NCBI GenBank assembly: GCA_047967505.1
Contig: CM106539.1
Reading direction: 5' to 3' (one strand)
DNA length: 64,000 bases
Source of the DNA: Dipteris shenzhenensis
Lineage: Eukaryota; Polypodiophyta; Polypodiopsida; Gleicheniales
Shown here: positions 55,440 through 64,000 of the stretch, in pieces
Layout of the letters: each line of letters begins with the position of its first letter
Numbering within the stretch: the first letter of the stretch is position 1
Translations under genes and position numbers: made by a program
Notes under the pieces: model-generated
The model's input: only the letters and a program-made list of their open reading frames with translations
Databases searched by the model: none
What the model was told of the DNA's origin: nothing

Positions 55440-55689
55440 GTCTCCTATTCTCCTTCAAATCTATGATTTTACCACGCTTTACACAAAGATATAGCTGGAA
55501 GACCTGAAGTTTAGAATAAAAAAGCTAGTGGCTGAAGTTTTCAAGCTGAGATTTGACAAAGATAGATGCGAAGTGCTAAAAGTTGAGAAAACAGCCTTAT
55601 GCTTTGACTTTTTGTGGCTAAAAAATAAAGATCATGACATAGGTTCTAAAAAGAAAAGATACACAAAGATAGTAAGTGTGGAAGATGTT
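55440..55689 (+). pseudogene. Penelope-like reverse transcriptase, N-terminal piece
   Basis: This frame carries YDFTTLYTKI (motif A, aspartate at 55465-55467), a TAG, EDLKFRIKKLVAEVFKLRF, and then runs to KIVSVEDV, where LINE-D is inserted. Motif A of the form DFSTLYT-I followed by a helical K-R-I-K-L segment is typical of the Penelope-like RT branch with a GIPMGTNCA block. It continues at 62944 after the LINE. Confidence 0.75.
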
Positions 55690-56340
55690 GCTCCTGCTCC
55701 TGCGAGCTTCTCTTCCCCCCCGCTGTACCTCTACCTCCCCCTCCGCCCGTTACTCCTTCCGCTCACCCCCGCCCCCGCTACCCCCTCCGCTCACCCCCGC
55801 CCCGCTATCCCGCCCCGCTACCCCCTCCGTTCACCCTCGCTATCCCGCCCCGCTACCACCCTATCCCGCCCGCTATCCCGCCCCGCTACCCCGCCCCGCT
55901 ACCCCCTCCACTCACCCCCGCCCCGCTACCCCCCTCCGCCCCAGCCCGCTACCCCCCCGCCCCGCTATACCCTACCGCCCTAGCCCGCTACCCGTCGCCC
56001 CGCTACCGCCCTACCGCCCTAGCCGCTACCGCCCCGCTACCCCCGCCCCGCTACCGCCCCACCCCAGCCCGCCACCCCCTCGCTCCACTCCGCTCACCCT
56101 CGCCGCCAGCCCGTCCACTCACCCCTCGCCTCCCGCTCCCTTTTTTTTTTTTTTTTCCCGCCCTCACCCCCGCCCCCCCCCCCTTCACTCGCCCCACCCC
56201 GCCCCCTCCGCCTCTCCATTCCTCCCCACCCCCCGTCCGCCACCTCGTGCGCCACCTCCGTTCCCGCCACACCCAGGCTCCACCCTCCCGCTTCTACCCC
56301 CCCCCGTTATTGGGTGACAGCCTCTTCCTCATCCGAAGCC
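55690..56340 (+). repeat. LINE-D 5' UTR, C-rich tandem repeats
   Basis: Pyrimidine-rich with many CCGCCCCGCTACC-type units at about 55740-56060. Open frames here encode proline-rich peptides of no significance. Long C runs could fold into i-motif/G-quadruplex structures. Confidence 0.8.
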
Positions 56341-56360
56341 TCGCAGTTTGTCTTGGCGGT

Positions 56361-58152
56361 ATGGCGGCTCCCTGCCCGGAACTGGAGGCCCAGACGGTCC
56401 CTCCCTCTCCAGATGCCTATCGCGTCATCCTGACTGAGCAGCAGTCATCTCGGGTTCAGGAGGTGGCCAATGACTTTGCTCTTACATCAGTCTACGGCAG
56501 AGTCATTGGACATTCCCCCTCCAGATCAGCCATCAGGGACTGGCTCCAGTCCACTCTCATGTTAGAGGACGGCCATATTGTGGAGGTGGCCCTTATGGGA
56601 AGGGGCATCTTCTGGCTCAAACTCTCCAGTGCGAAAGCTGCGAGCAACCTTATTGCTGGCTCCCCCACGTCAGTGGACGGGAAGATTATCATGATAGTCC
56701 CGTGGTACCGTGGATTCAGCGCAGCAGATTTTGATGCCCGATTTCGTATACCTCGCCATCCAGTGACGCTGGTTTTTCCTGGTCTTGCTGCTGAACTGCG
56801 GCCGATTGTTAGGGACCTTGGTTCCCACTTCGGTTGGGTTATGCACGATACCTTCGCCGATGCGGTGACTACGGCAGGAGCCCCCCGAGTCCGTGTGGCC
56901 GTTGCGGATCCTGCGACACTCCCGACAGTGATCGAGATCGTGACAGGTGCCGGCAGCATCACCCAGAGCATGGTAGTCACCGGACAGCCAGGACAGTGTC
57001 TGAGGTGTCACGGCTTTGGACACCTGGCGACTGCTTGCCCACGTTTCGCCAGCTCTTCTCGGCCCTCCCCGCCTCCCCCCGCTCCGCCCCCTCCTCCGCC
57101 CTCCGGACAGCCACGCCAGGAGGAGCAGAGGCAGCCGGAGCCCGGACCAGAGCTAGCTGGCGGCTGGACTGAGGTTAGAAGAAAAAAGGGAAAGAACAAG
57201 AAGATTTCTGATAAAGGCAAGGAGGCAGAGGTTACCCCGCCTGTAGCTGCTCCCCAGAGACCCGATAGGCAGCCGCCCCAAGGACTTGGGAGAGCGTCTT
57301 CCTCGACGGTAGCCCGCCCTCCACAGCCTCAGGTCCCCCTCTCTCCCTCTCCCCAGCCTCCCCCCACCAGCCCCAGCCCGTCCCCCAACGGCACCCCTTG
57401 CCTCCCGACCCGCAGCTTCAGCCCCCGCGTCCTCCTCAGTCTTCTTCCCCTCCTTCTCAGCCCCAGTTCCAGTTGCAGCCCCATCCCTCCCTCCCCCCGC
57501 CTCTTTCAGTTCTCCCGCAGAGCTAGCTGCTCCGTCGGTTCCCCAGCCGAGGGCAGTTCTCGCTCCCCCTCCTCCTTCTCCTCCGCCAGCCGCCCCTGAG
57601 GAGTCTGAGCTGCCTATTCCCTAGCCTCCTCCCCCTCCCCCTCCGCTGATAGGACACCCGGAGTCTCCACCATCACCGATGCAGGCTTCTCTGTCCGCTT
57701 GCCCCTCAGTGGCAGACTCTGATGGGCCTCAGCCTTAGGAGAGAGAGCTCCCCCGCGACTTTTACAGATCTGGCCCCTGGGACTACTTGGATGTGGCCGA
57801 CCTCGGGACCTTCCCTGCTTGCCTCGACATCAGTATCTTCCTGCTCCGCAAAGGGACGGATGGGAAGATAGCCGCCTTGGCCCCTAGGGATGGCCCTAGC
57901 TTTGCTTTCACGTTCCTCAGTGACGGCACCGAGACCTGGACAGACGACTCGGTTTGGGAGGCTCTCAGGGAGCAGACGCATGCTCAGATTTGTTCCTGGA
58001 TAGGCCCGTCCGGTGGGCAGCTTCTCGAGACTCAGTGGTCCGAGGGTGACGTGCGCCTGCGGTGGCGTTGCGCCGCCAAACGATTCAGACTGATTGTGAT
58101 CCTCAGGCCCCCCCTGTCTTGGCCCCTCCCCCAAGATGCCTGGACGCCTTAG
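56361..58152 (+). pseudogene. LINE-D ORF1
   Basis: ORF1 is the RNA-binding protein of the element. From ATG 56361 (MAAPCPELEAQ) it is open to 57599. The core includes GHSPSRSAIRDWLQSTL (near residue 50), IVPWYRGFSAADFDARF (near 115) and the CCHC knuckle CLRCHGFGHLATAC (near 214), followed by a proline-rich tail. The original C-terminal part lies downstream in other frames (LPRDFYRSGPWDYLDVADL at about 57750-57805, then WSEGDVRLRWRCAAKRFRL near 58040). So at least one frameshift before 57700 and one stop (57737-57739) have broken it. Confidence 0.88.
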
Positions 58153-58391
58153 AAACTCCGTGCCTTCTACGGGATGTCCACCTCAGAGATCTCGAGCTGG
58201 CTCGAGAAAGCCTTCGTTCATGGTACCAAAGGCCTCTCGCCTTTGCTGAAGGTGTTGAAGGACGGGCAGGACGACCCCGCCTCCCCCTCCAAACCTTCCC
58301 ATAAGCGCCAGCGCCTCTCCTCCGAAATGTCAGCTTCTTCTTCGACCTCGACCGCGAGCAGACAGTTGTTCGCTGCCTCCCAGTCCTCACC

Positions 58392-59160
58392 ATGAGCCTA
58401 CACCTCGTATCCTGGAATGTGAACGGGTTTCACTCTTCTGGCACCCGTGGTCCCAGGCAGCTCATTTTGAGACAGGAACTTCAGCCAGCAGTGGTAGGAC
58501 GTGTGGATGTACTTCTGCTACAGGAACACAAGCTTTCGGCGGCTCACTCCCGTAGATGTGGGAAGATCCTCACTGGTCGCTCTCACACTTATTGGGAGCC
58601 CTCGATCGGCGCACTGGGGAGGAGTGGTGGTGTCTGTACTTCCGTGGGAGAGCAGCTAGCCCAGGGAGTTTTCGATCATGGCACGTTGATTCCAGGTCGT
58701 GCCCTTTGGGTAGGCCTGGAATTAGAGGGCTCCAGAGTTGGAATCCTCAACATTTATGCCCCCACAGATCTCCGTTGTAGAGCCACCTTTTGGAGGACAC
58801 TTACAGGGATTCTCCCAGACGTGGATTCCTGGATTGTTGGAGGTGACTTCAACAATTTGGAGACCTTGGAGGATCAGCAGGGCAGAGGACCGGAATTTAC
58901 AGGTATGGCTCAGGCAGAGCAGTCCGCTTGGGACTCTTTCATCTTTGCGACAGGAGGAAGGGACTGTTGGCGAGACCCGTCCTTCCGGCGTTTGCACGGG
59001 AGCTTGGACTTCTCGTGGGGTTTCCGTAGGGAAGAGGCAGACTCCTGAAGAGGCTGGACAGATTCTATGTTAGTGATTGGGCCATCAGCAGAGGCGGTCA
59101 GGCCGGTATAGTTCCAGGGACGACACTCTCCGACCATGCGCCGGTGCTCTTATCATTAGA
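58392..59160 (+). pseudogene. LINE-D ORF2, APE endonuclease
   Basis: From ATG 58392 the frame is open to 59048. It shows the APE blocks: LVSWNVNGFHS, LLQEHKLSAA with catalytic E, VGILNIYAPTD and WIVGGDFNNLE. The histidine block LSDHAPVL follows in another frame at about 59127-59155. A stop at 59046-59048 splits it. The endonuclease belongs to the nicking step of target-primed reverse transcription. Confidence 0.92.
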
Positions 59161-60830
59161 TTCGGCAGCTCAGACCCTTCCCCCCCGCTCATGCCGGATT
59201 CCCGATTCCATTTTCTCGAGGGAGGACGTGCGCAGCAGTATTTGCGATCTTTGGGACAGAGACTGGGGCGAGTGCGAGGACTTGGTTGATTCGGTGGCGC
59301 AGGCATTGCGGGAGTCCAGCCAGATCTGCCAGCTCGCAGCCCTACAGGTTGACAGGAGTGGTGGGGTAGAGAGAGAGCCCTTCGGAGAGACCTCGCCTCC
59401 ATTCAGCGGCTCCAGCAAGCATCCCCGGGCTCGGAGGAGCTTCGGATCCAGGCCCTTCGAGCCAGAGCCCTTCGAGCCAGAGCCCTTCGAGCCAGAGCCC
59501 TTCTTGAGGAGACACTCCAGCGTCGCTCAGAGTTTTCCTATCACGCCTCTCTCTCCTTCTGGGCTCGGAAGGGTGACCGGATGTGCAGGGAGTTCTTCAG
59601 GACACATGGCCAGAGAGCTGCAGGTGATCAGCTTTGGAGTCTCAGGACAGCGTTGGGACACATTGTCACGGATCCGGGAGAGGTCTTGGGATTGGCCACC
59701 GACTTCTACAGGACCCTTTTTCAGCAGGAGCCACTTGCTCCTCGCACTCGTGCCCACGAGGAGGTGTGGAGACACACTCCTTCCTTGGTCCAGCCTAGCA
59801 TGCAGGCGACGCTGTTGGCACCGTTTACCACGGATGAGATGCTGGAGGCCTTGATGGCCATCGATGGACAGAAATGCCCAGGTGAGGATGGGCTATCCCG
59901 GGCATTCTTCACCTCCTTCTGGGACCAGATCCATCAGCCCCTCTTAGCAGCTTTTCAGAGGATTTTCAGCAGCGGTTATATGCCAGAGAGCCTCTCCTCG
60001 GGATTGATTTGCCTCATCCCAAAGGGAGGAGATAGACAGGAGATCCGTCAGTGGCGCCCGATCACTCTCCTTACCACTGCCTACAAAATCCTAGCCAAGA
60101 TGATCAGCGCCAGAGTTCGGCCTCTACTTCCAGACATCATTCACGACACTCAGACAGGCTTTGTTCAGGATCGCAGTATCCTGGACAATGTCTTCACCTT
60201 TTCAGAGGCGGTAGAGTGGGCTCAGCACAGCGGATCACACCTTGCCATCCTACTTCTCGACTTTGAGAAGGCCTACGATCGGGTGGACTGGTCCTTTCTG
60301 GAGGGGACTCTGGAGCGGCTAGGTTTCCCAGCAGGTTGGATTCAGGGCATTTCAGCTTTGTACAAGACAGCCTCTAGCAGAGTCATCATTGGAGGCAGGA
60401 TGGGAGAGCGTTTTAGCTTGGAGAGATCAGTGCGTCAGGGCTGCCCCCTTGCCCCTTACCTGTTTCTCTTCTTCGCCGAGGCTATGACTTACTATCTCCG
60501 GGCGAGGTCTACAGGGATCAGGGATGTTCGCCTCCCCTTCCGGGAGGACACGGAGCTCTTGGACTCGGAGTACGCGGATGACACAGCCCTGTATGTCCAG
60601 GACGATGAGTTGATGCTGGAGAGGGTGAGGTTGGCCCTGGAGGTCTTCTGTTCGGCTGCTGGTGCGAAAATCAACTGGAACAAATCAGTTGGTTTTCTCA
60701 CAGACCTCGGGGCGTGGTCTCAGTGGGGGAGTTTTTGGGTTTCAGGTGGATCCCGCGGGGACAGACAGCTAGATACTTGGGTTTTCAGGTCGGCCTGGAC
60801 ATCACGCCAGCTCAGCAGTTTCTCCCGGTG
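59144..60830 (+). pseudogene. LINE-D ORF2, reverse transcriptase
   Basis: The linker (59144-59580) includes an in-frame array of EPF-type repeats at about 59455-59505. RT itself is open in one frame from 59581 to about 60750: LICLIPKGGDRQEIRQWRPI (motif 1 region), ILLLDFEKAYDRVDW (motif A), RQGCPLAPYLFLFFAEAM (motif B) and EYADDTALYVQ with YADD at 60571-60582. These catalytic residues are intact. A shift near 60740 leads to the last part. Confidence 0.94.
59455..59505. repeat. 15-bp tandem repeat in LINE-D ORF2
   Basis: Consecutive units of CCCTTCGAGCCAGAG occur about three to four times, coding E-P-F-E-P in one frame. It lies in the linker before RT. Confidence 0.8.
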
Positions 60831-62807
60831 CTAGATTCCATCCGACGGAAGCTGGCTTATTGGAGCACTGCTAAGCTCTCCCTTGCAGGTCGTGCCTTGG
60901 TAGTCAACCAAGTCCTCCTTGCCACGGCTTGGTATGTGGCTTCCTGTTGGTGTTTCTCGAGATCCAGTGTGGCACAGCTTAGGAGGCTGGTTCGGAACTT
61001 CCTTTGGTCCGGGGAGGATGGCCTCAGAGATAGCAGAGCCAGGGTTGCTTGGCAGACAGTTATTCTTCCGCAGGCTGAGGGAGGCCTTGGAGTCATCGAT
61101 CCAGAGCTGCAGAGTCAGGCCTTGCTAGGCAAGTTAGTCATCCGCGGTTTGACCCCGGGGGGGCAGACGTGGAAGATGCTACTTCAGCAGGGGGTCGGTT
61201 CTTGTGTCCCGCGACGAGGTGGAGAGTGGCTCCCGTCCCTCAGGTGGATCTTCACTTCCGTCCCACTTACTCAGCCCCGTTCCCCACTCGTTCGTAGCCT
61301 CCTCATGGTTTGGAGGCGGCTCCGCCTCAGTCTCATTCAGTCCCCTCCCCACTGTCAGGAGGAGATTGATCGCCAGCCGCTTATCTGGAACGATCAGGTC
61401 AGAGATGCCGAGGGCCTGCAGTTGGGGGAGAGATCACACATCAGGTGGGATGGTTGGATGAGGGGGCCAGCCCGGTCCCTTCGAGTTTGGAGGGACACGT
61501 ACAGATATTTGGAGACGGCTGATCTCGTAGACGCCGCTGGAGGTGTTCGTGGAGCCCAGGCGAGACGCACGGAGATCGACGTCGCGATCCCAGCTGACTG
61601 GTTAGTTCCACCGGAGCCTCAGATCCTCATGCCTGGTGACGACCGTTGGCTGGGACAGTTCACCCCCTGTGGCATCCCACTGGTGGTCGCAGGACGTATG
61701 GTCGACTCCTCTATTTCTTTCTTCGCGGTTATGGGGGATGGACGACTCAGGAGAGAGGATGCACTCATCGACCCCCTACTCCCATGGCAGAGGGTTCGGA
61801 TCGTAGGCCTTTTGGGGAAGGTCTGGCGTACCGACCCTAGCATCGAGCAAGATCAGCTGCAGCTTTGGCGACTCTGGCTCTGGGAGGGGCGGGCCTTGTT
61901 AGAGCTTGAGTGGGACCCAGGAGAGTGGAGCTGGCCAGAGGTTGTGACAGGACAGGGGCCGACCTCCTTCTTCGCCTACAGCATGACTTTGGGCAGGCGA
62001 GTTCTTGGGAGGATGCAGAGTCGCCCCCCCACCCAGCGGCCCAGCTGGTATGCACAGGGTATTTCCAGATTCTTTTTGCAGGCCTTCTGGAAGGCCTTGT
62101 GGGAGAGCTGGCGGCCGCGGAAGATCTCCTACTTCCTGTGGCTTCTCGCCCACAAAGGTCTTCCGGTGGGGAGCTGGTTGAGACAGATAGGCCAGGACGG
62201 ACGCTGTCAGATCTGCCATGTGGCTGAGGAGTCACCAAAGCACTGCCTGTGGAGCTGCACTCGCGCCCAGGAAGTGTGGAGGTGGACTTTCGGGATTCTC
62301 ACTCGCGCAGCACCAGAGCTAGGCTTGATCACGTGGGGCGCGTTCTGTTGGTGCAGCACAGCACCTGGTCTACATCACTTATTCGAGGCATGCCAGCAGG
62401 ACCCCACTTTCCTTATCACGCAGGGTACATGGGGGCTGCTCGAGGGTATCCCGCAGCACCTAGCAGAGGCGGATACAGGAGTTCAGGAGAGGCAGCCAGT
62501 CTGGGAGATTATCAGCAGCATAGCAGGGTGGCACATTTGGACCTCGCGTTGCGCGCAGATCCTCGGTGGCACCTCCTTATCAACTGCCCAGGTCATGACT
62601 GATATTTGGTGCGAGATTATTCACACCCTCAGAGGCCAGTGGGACCAGATTCAGGGAGATTCCCGGTCCGGTCAAGAGAAGCGGAGACGCTTCCTTCGGG
62701 CTTGGAACACTCAGGGCCTCTTCTTCGAGCAGACCTCGCAGGGCCTTCGGTGGTGCCATTCACCACCCCGATGGCTGTTCATTCACACTCGCCTCATCCC
62801 GTCATGA
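60714..62807 (+). pseudogene. LINE-D ORF2, C-terminal region with zinc-finger motif
   Basis: This frame is open for about 697 codons and follows RT. It begins WIPRGQTARYLGFQVGLD, continues through STAKLSLAGRALVVNQVL and RNFLWSGEDGL, and has the RVT zinc-binding region near the end (PRKISYFLWLLAHKGLPVG, then CQICHVAEESPKHCLWSC, about 62110-62265). It ends at 62805-62807. A preceding frameshift near 60740 is the only break from RT. Confidence 0.92.
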
Positions 62808-62943
62808 GAGAGTGACTTATTGTGTTACCTTTTAGGGCTGTGTCCGATTTGTGAACGCAGCCCGTCAGCTACAAGCTGACTTTTTGTATCTTGTTCTCGA
62901 AGTAATATAATTAGCACTGTTTTTTCGGGAAAAAAAAAAAAAA

Positions 62944-63450
62944 GTGTGGAAGATGTTTGCTCTTGGATAGATTTTCTTTTAGATAATCTTTACATCACAA
63001 TAGGTGATTCTTTGTTTCAACAAATTATAGGAATCCCCATGGGCACTAATTGTGCCGTCTTTTTAGCAAACTTTTATCTTTTCACATATGAATTTGAGTT
63101 TATGCAACGTCTTATTTCTATCAATACTTGCCCTATCATTTTACATAAGCTTAGCCAAATTAGGCGTTTTATAGTTGATTTATTTGTACTAGATGTTCCT
63201 AACTTTCAAGACTTTATGTACAAAGACGCTAGAGCTTTTGGAGAAGGAATCTATCCTCGTGACTCTTGTGAACTGAACTGCACTTCAAGAGGGGATTCTT
63301 GTGTTTTCTTAGATCTTAGACTTTCTCAATCTACCATAGGATTAGAGGTTGATATATACGATAAATGCGAACAACCTGAATATAGTGGTTTACACATTAT
63401 AAAAATGCCTCATATTGACTCTAAACATTGCTTTTTGCATGGATACTAAC
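62944..63450 (+). pseudogene. Penelope-like reverse transcriptase, C-terminal piece
   Basis: This ORF continues the piece at 55440: SWIDFLLDNLYITIGDSLF, IIGIPMGTNCAVFLANFYLF (motif B) and FEFMQRLI. The motif C region reads RRFIVDLFVLD, where the first D of the usual Y/F-I-D-D is valine. FLDLRLSQS and VDIYDKCEQPEYSG follow. No catalytic pair remains, so the enzyme is dead. The frame ends at 63447-63449 and the next sequence does not continue the family. Confidence 0.85.
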
Positions 63451-64000
63451 TTTGCGACAAGTTGCTTTCCCATCGTCTCCAACTTCAATTTCAATTTGCT
63501 TTGTCTTTCGTTTGTGCTCTCTTCTAGCCTTTTGAATTCGACAAAACGCGGGCTGCCCCTTCTCCATAGTACACCACCTCCCCTTGCTTGCTTCCTTCCC
63601 CTTTTCAATCCCCCACCCTGCTTCGAACAATATTCTTACAAAAAATACATATTATGCAATTTGCAAAATACACAATGCAAGATCCCAAGGAACGCACATA
63701 CATTATATGATTTGCAAAATACACGATACAAGATCCCAAGGAACGGCACATTCCTTGGTTTTATAATTTTTGGAGAGAGTGTGCCCCACATGAAGGTGTA
63801 GTTACATGAACATGTGGTTATATATAATGTGAAATTTGTGCCCAGATGATCATGTTTTCACATGATTATATACTGCCAACTTTCTATCCACATGCCAACT
63901 CTCTATCCACATCAATGTGTGGTTATATACAAGAAGTTATCTACAAGCACATCTAAAGATCAGGTACTCTTATATTCTAATTGTTATCATTCATAGAAAT
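63451..64000. other. No gene seen
   Basis: Non-coding end of window. Part of it may be the 3' end of the Penelope-like element. A 51-bp diverged tandem pair is at 63660-63761, and several GTGGTTATATA motifs occur at 63810-63930. Confidence 0.5.
63660..63761. repeat. 51-bp tandem pair, slightly diverged
   Basis: TTTGCAAAATACAC recurs at 63660 and 63711, each followed by AAGATCCCAAGGAACG. Confidence 0.85.

Larger units (their letters stand above)
55690..62943 (+). mobile_element. LINE-D, full-length L1-type LINE
   Basis: This is a 7.25-kb element with a 14-bp target duplication GTGTGGAAGATGTT (55676-55689 and 62944-62957) and a run of A at 62930-62943. It has a C-rich leader, ORF1 with CCHC knuckle, and ORF2 with APE endonuclease, RT and C-terminal zinc-finger region. 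About three frame changes in ORF2 and one or two breaks in ORF1 prevent autonomy. It is inserted in the Penelope-like RT gene, and the target gene frame is regained across it once one copy of the duplication is removed. Confidence 0.95.

Noticed and set aside
55528-56317. Proline-rich genes
   Set aside because: The first frame is the Penelope-like piece running into the LINE-D leader. The second lies entirely in tandem repeats.
1-64000. tRNA or rRNA genes
   Set aside because: No A/B box pairs or cloverleaf-like sequence were found by eye. TGGTATCAGAGC sites are retrotransposon primer sites, not tRNA genes.

Overview
This window is nuclear DNA of a land plant. A large-genomed non-seed plant, most likely a homosporous fern, fits best. 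The evidence is one PLS-type pentatricopeptide-repeat (PPR) gene with modules of the repetitive style common in ferns and lycophytes, two Ty3 chromoviruses, a Ty1/copia element, L1-type LINEs with APE endonuclease, a Helitron and a Penelope-like reverse transcriptase. The species assignment is inference. Nothing looks bacterial, and I found no tRNA, rRNA or CRISPR array. Intergenic DNA dominates: only the PPR gene (50.4-52.6 kb) and a short GIY-YIG ORF (49.0-49.3 kb) look like possibly intact non-transposon ORFs.

Layout. 1-20.1 kb is one nested transposon stack. A minus-strand LINE (LINE-A) was hit by a chromovirus (outer element, 2975-19607, target duplication CCAAG). That element's 5' LTR was hit by a second chromovirus (inner element, 3005-9323, duplication AGTTA). 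Its 3' LTR was hit by a second LINE (LINE-B, 16041-19586, duplication GTCCCTAC). All three insertion joints can be read exactly. 20.4-26 kb holds LINE debris, including a 109-bp LINE tail with its own 14-bp target duplication, and a cluster of direct and inverted repeats. 27.8-29.9 kb is a long, diverged inverted repeat. 29.9-34.9 kb shows no gene. 35.05-40.98 kb is a nearly intact copia element on the minus strand with short LTRs (about 170 bp), inserted into an ~80-bp minisatellite.

41.3-49.3 kb is the most unusual stretch. All on the plus strand, it holds a broken protein kinase, a decayed Helitron Rep-helicase with a fresh 227-bp tandem duplication in its Cys-rich N-terminal region, an unrecognised decayed frame, and an uninterrupted GIY-YIG nuclease ORF. 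These may be independent neighbours or one large Helitron carrying cargo; the sequence alone does not decide. The PPR gene follows, with four 303-bp modules and a one-base frame break before the end of its E region. From 55.4 kb to the end, a Penelope-like reverse transcriptase is split by a 7.25-kb full-length LINE (LINE-D) with a 14-bp target duplication.

The genes do not form a pathway. The window is a record of successive insertions. LTR pairs in the same element are about 96-98% alike by eye, while the chromovirus coding regions carry many breaks, which suggests that defective copies were mobilised in trans. Coordinates of decayed ORFs are approximate because frames change repeatedly.
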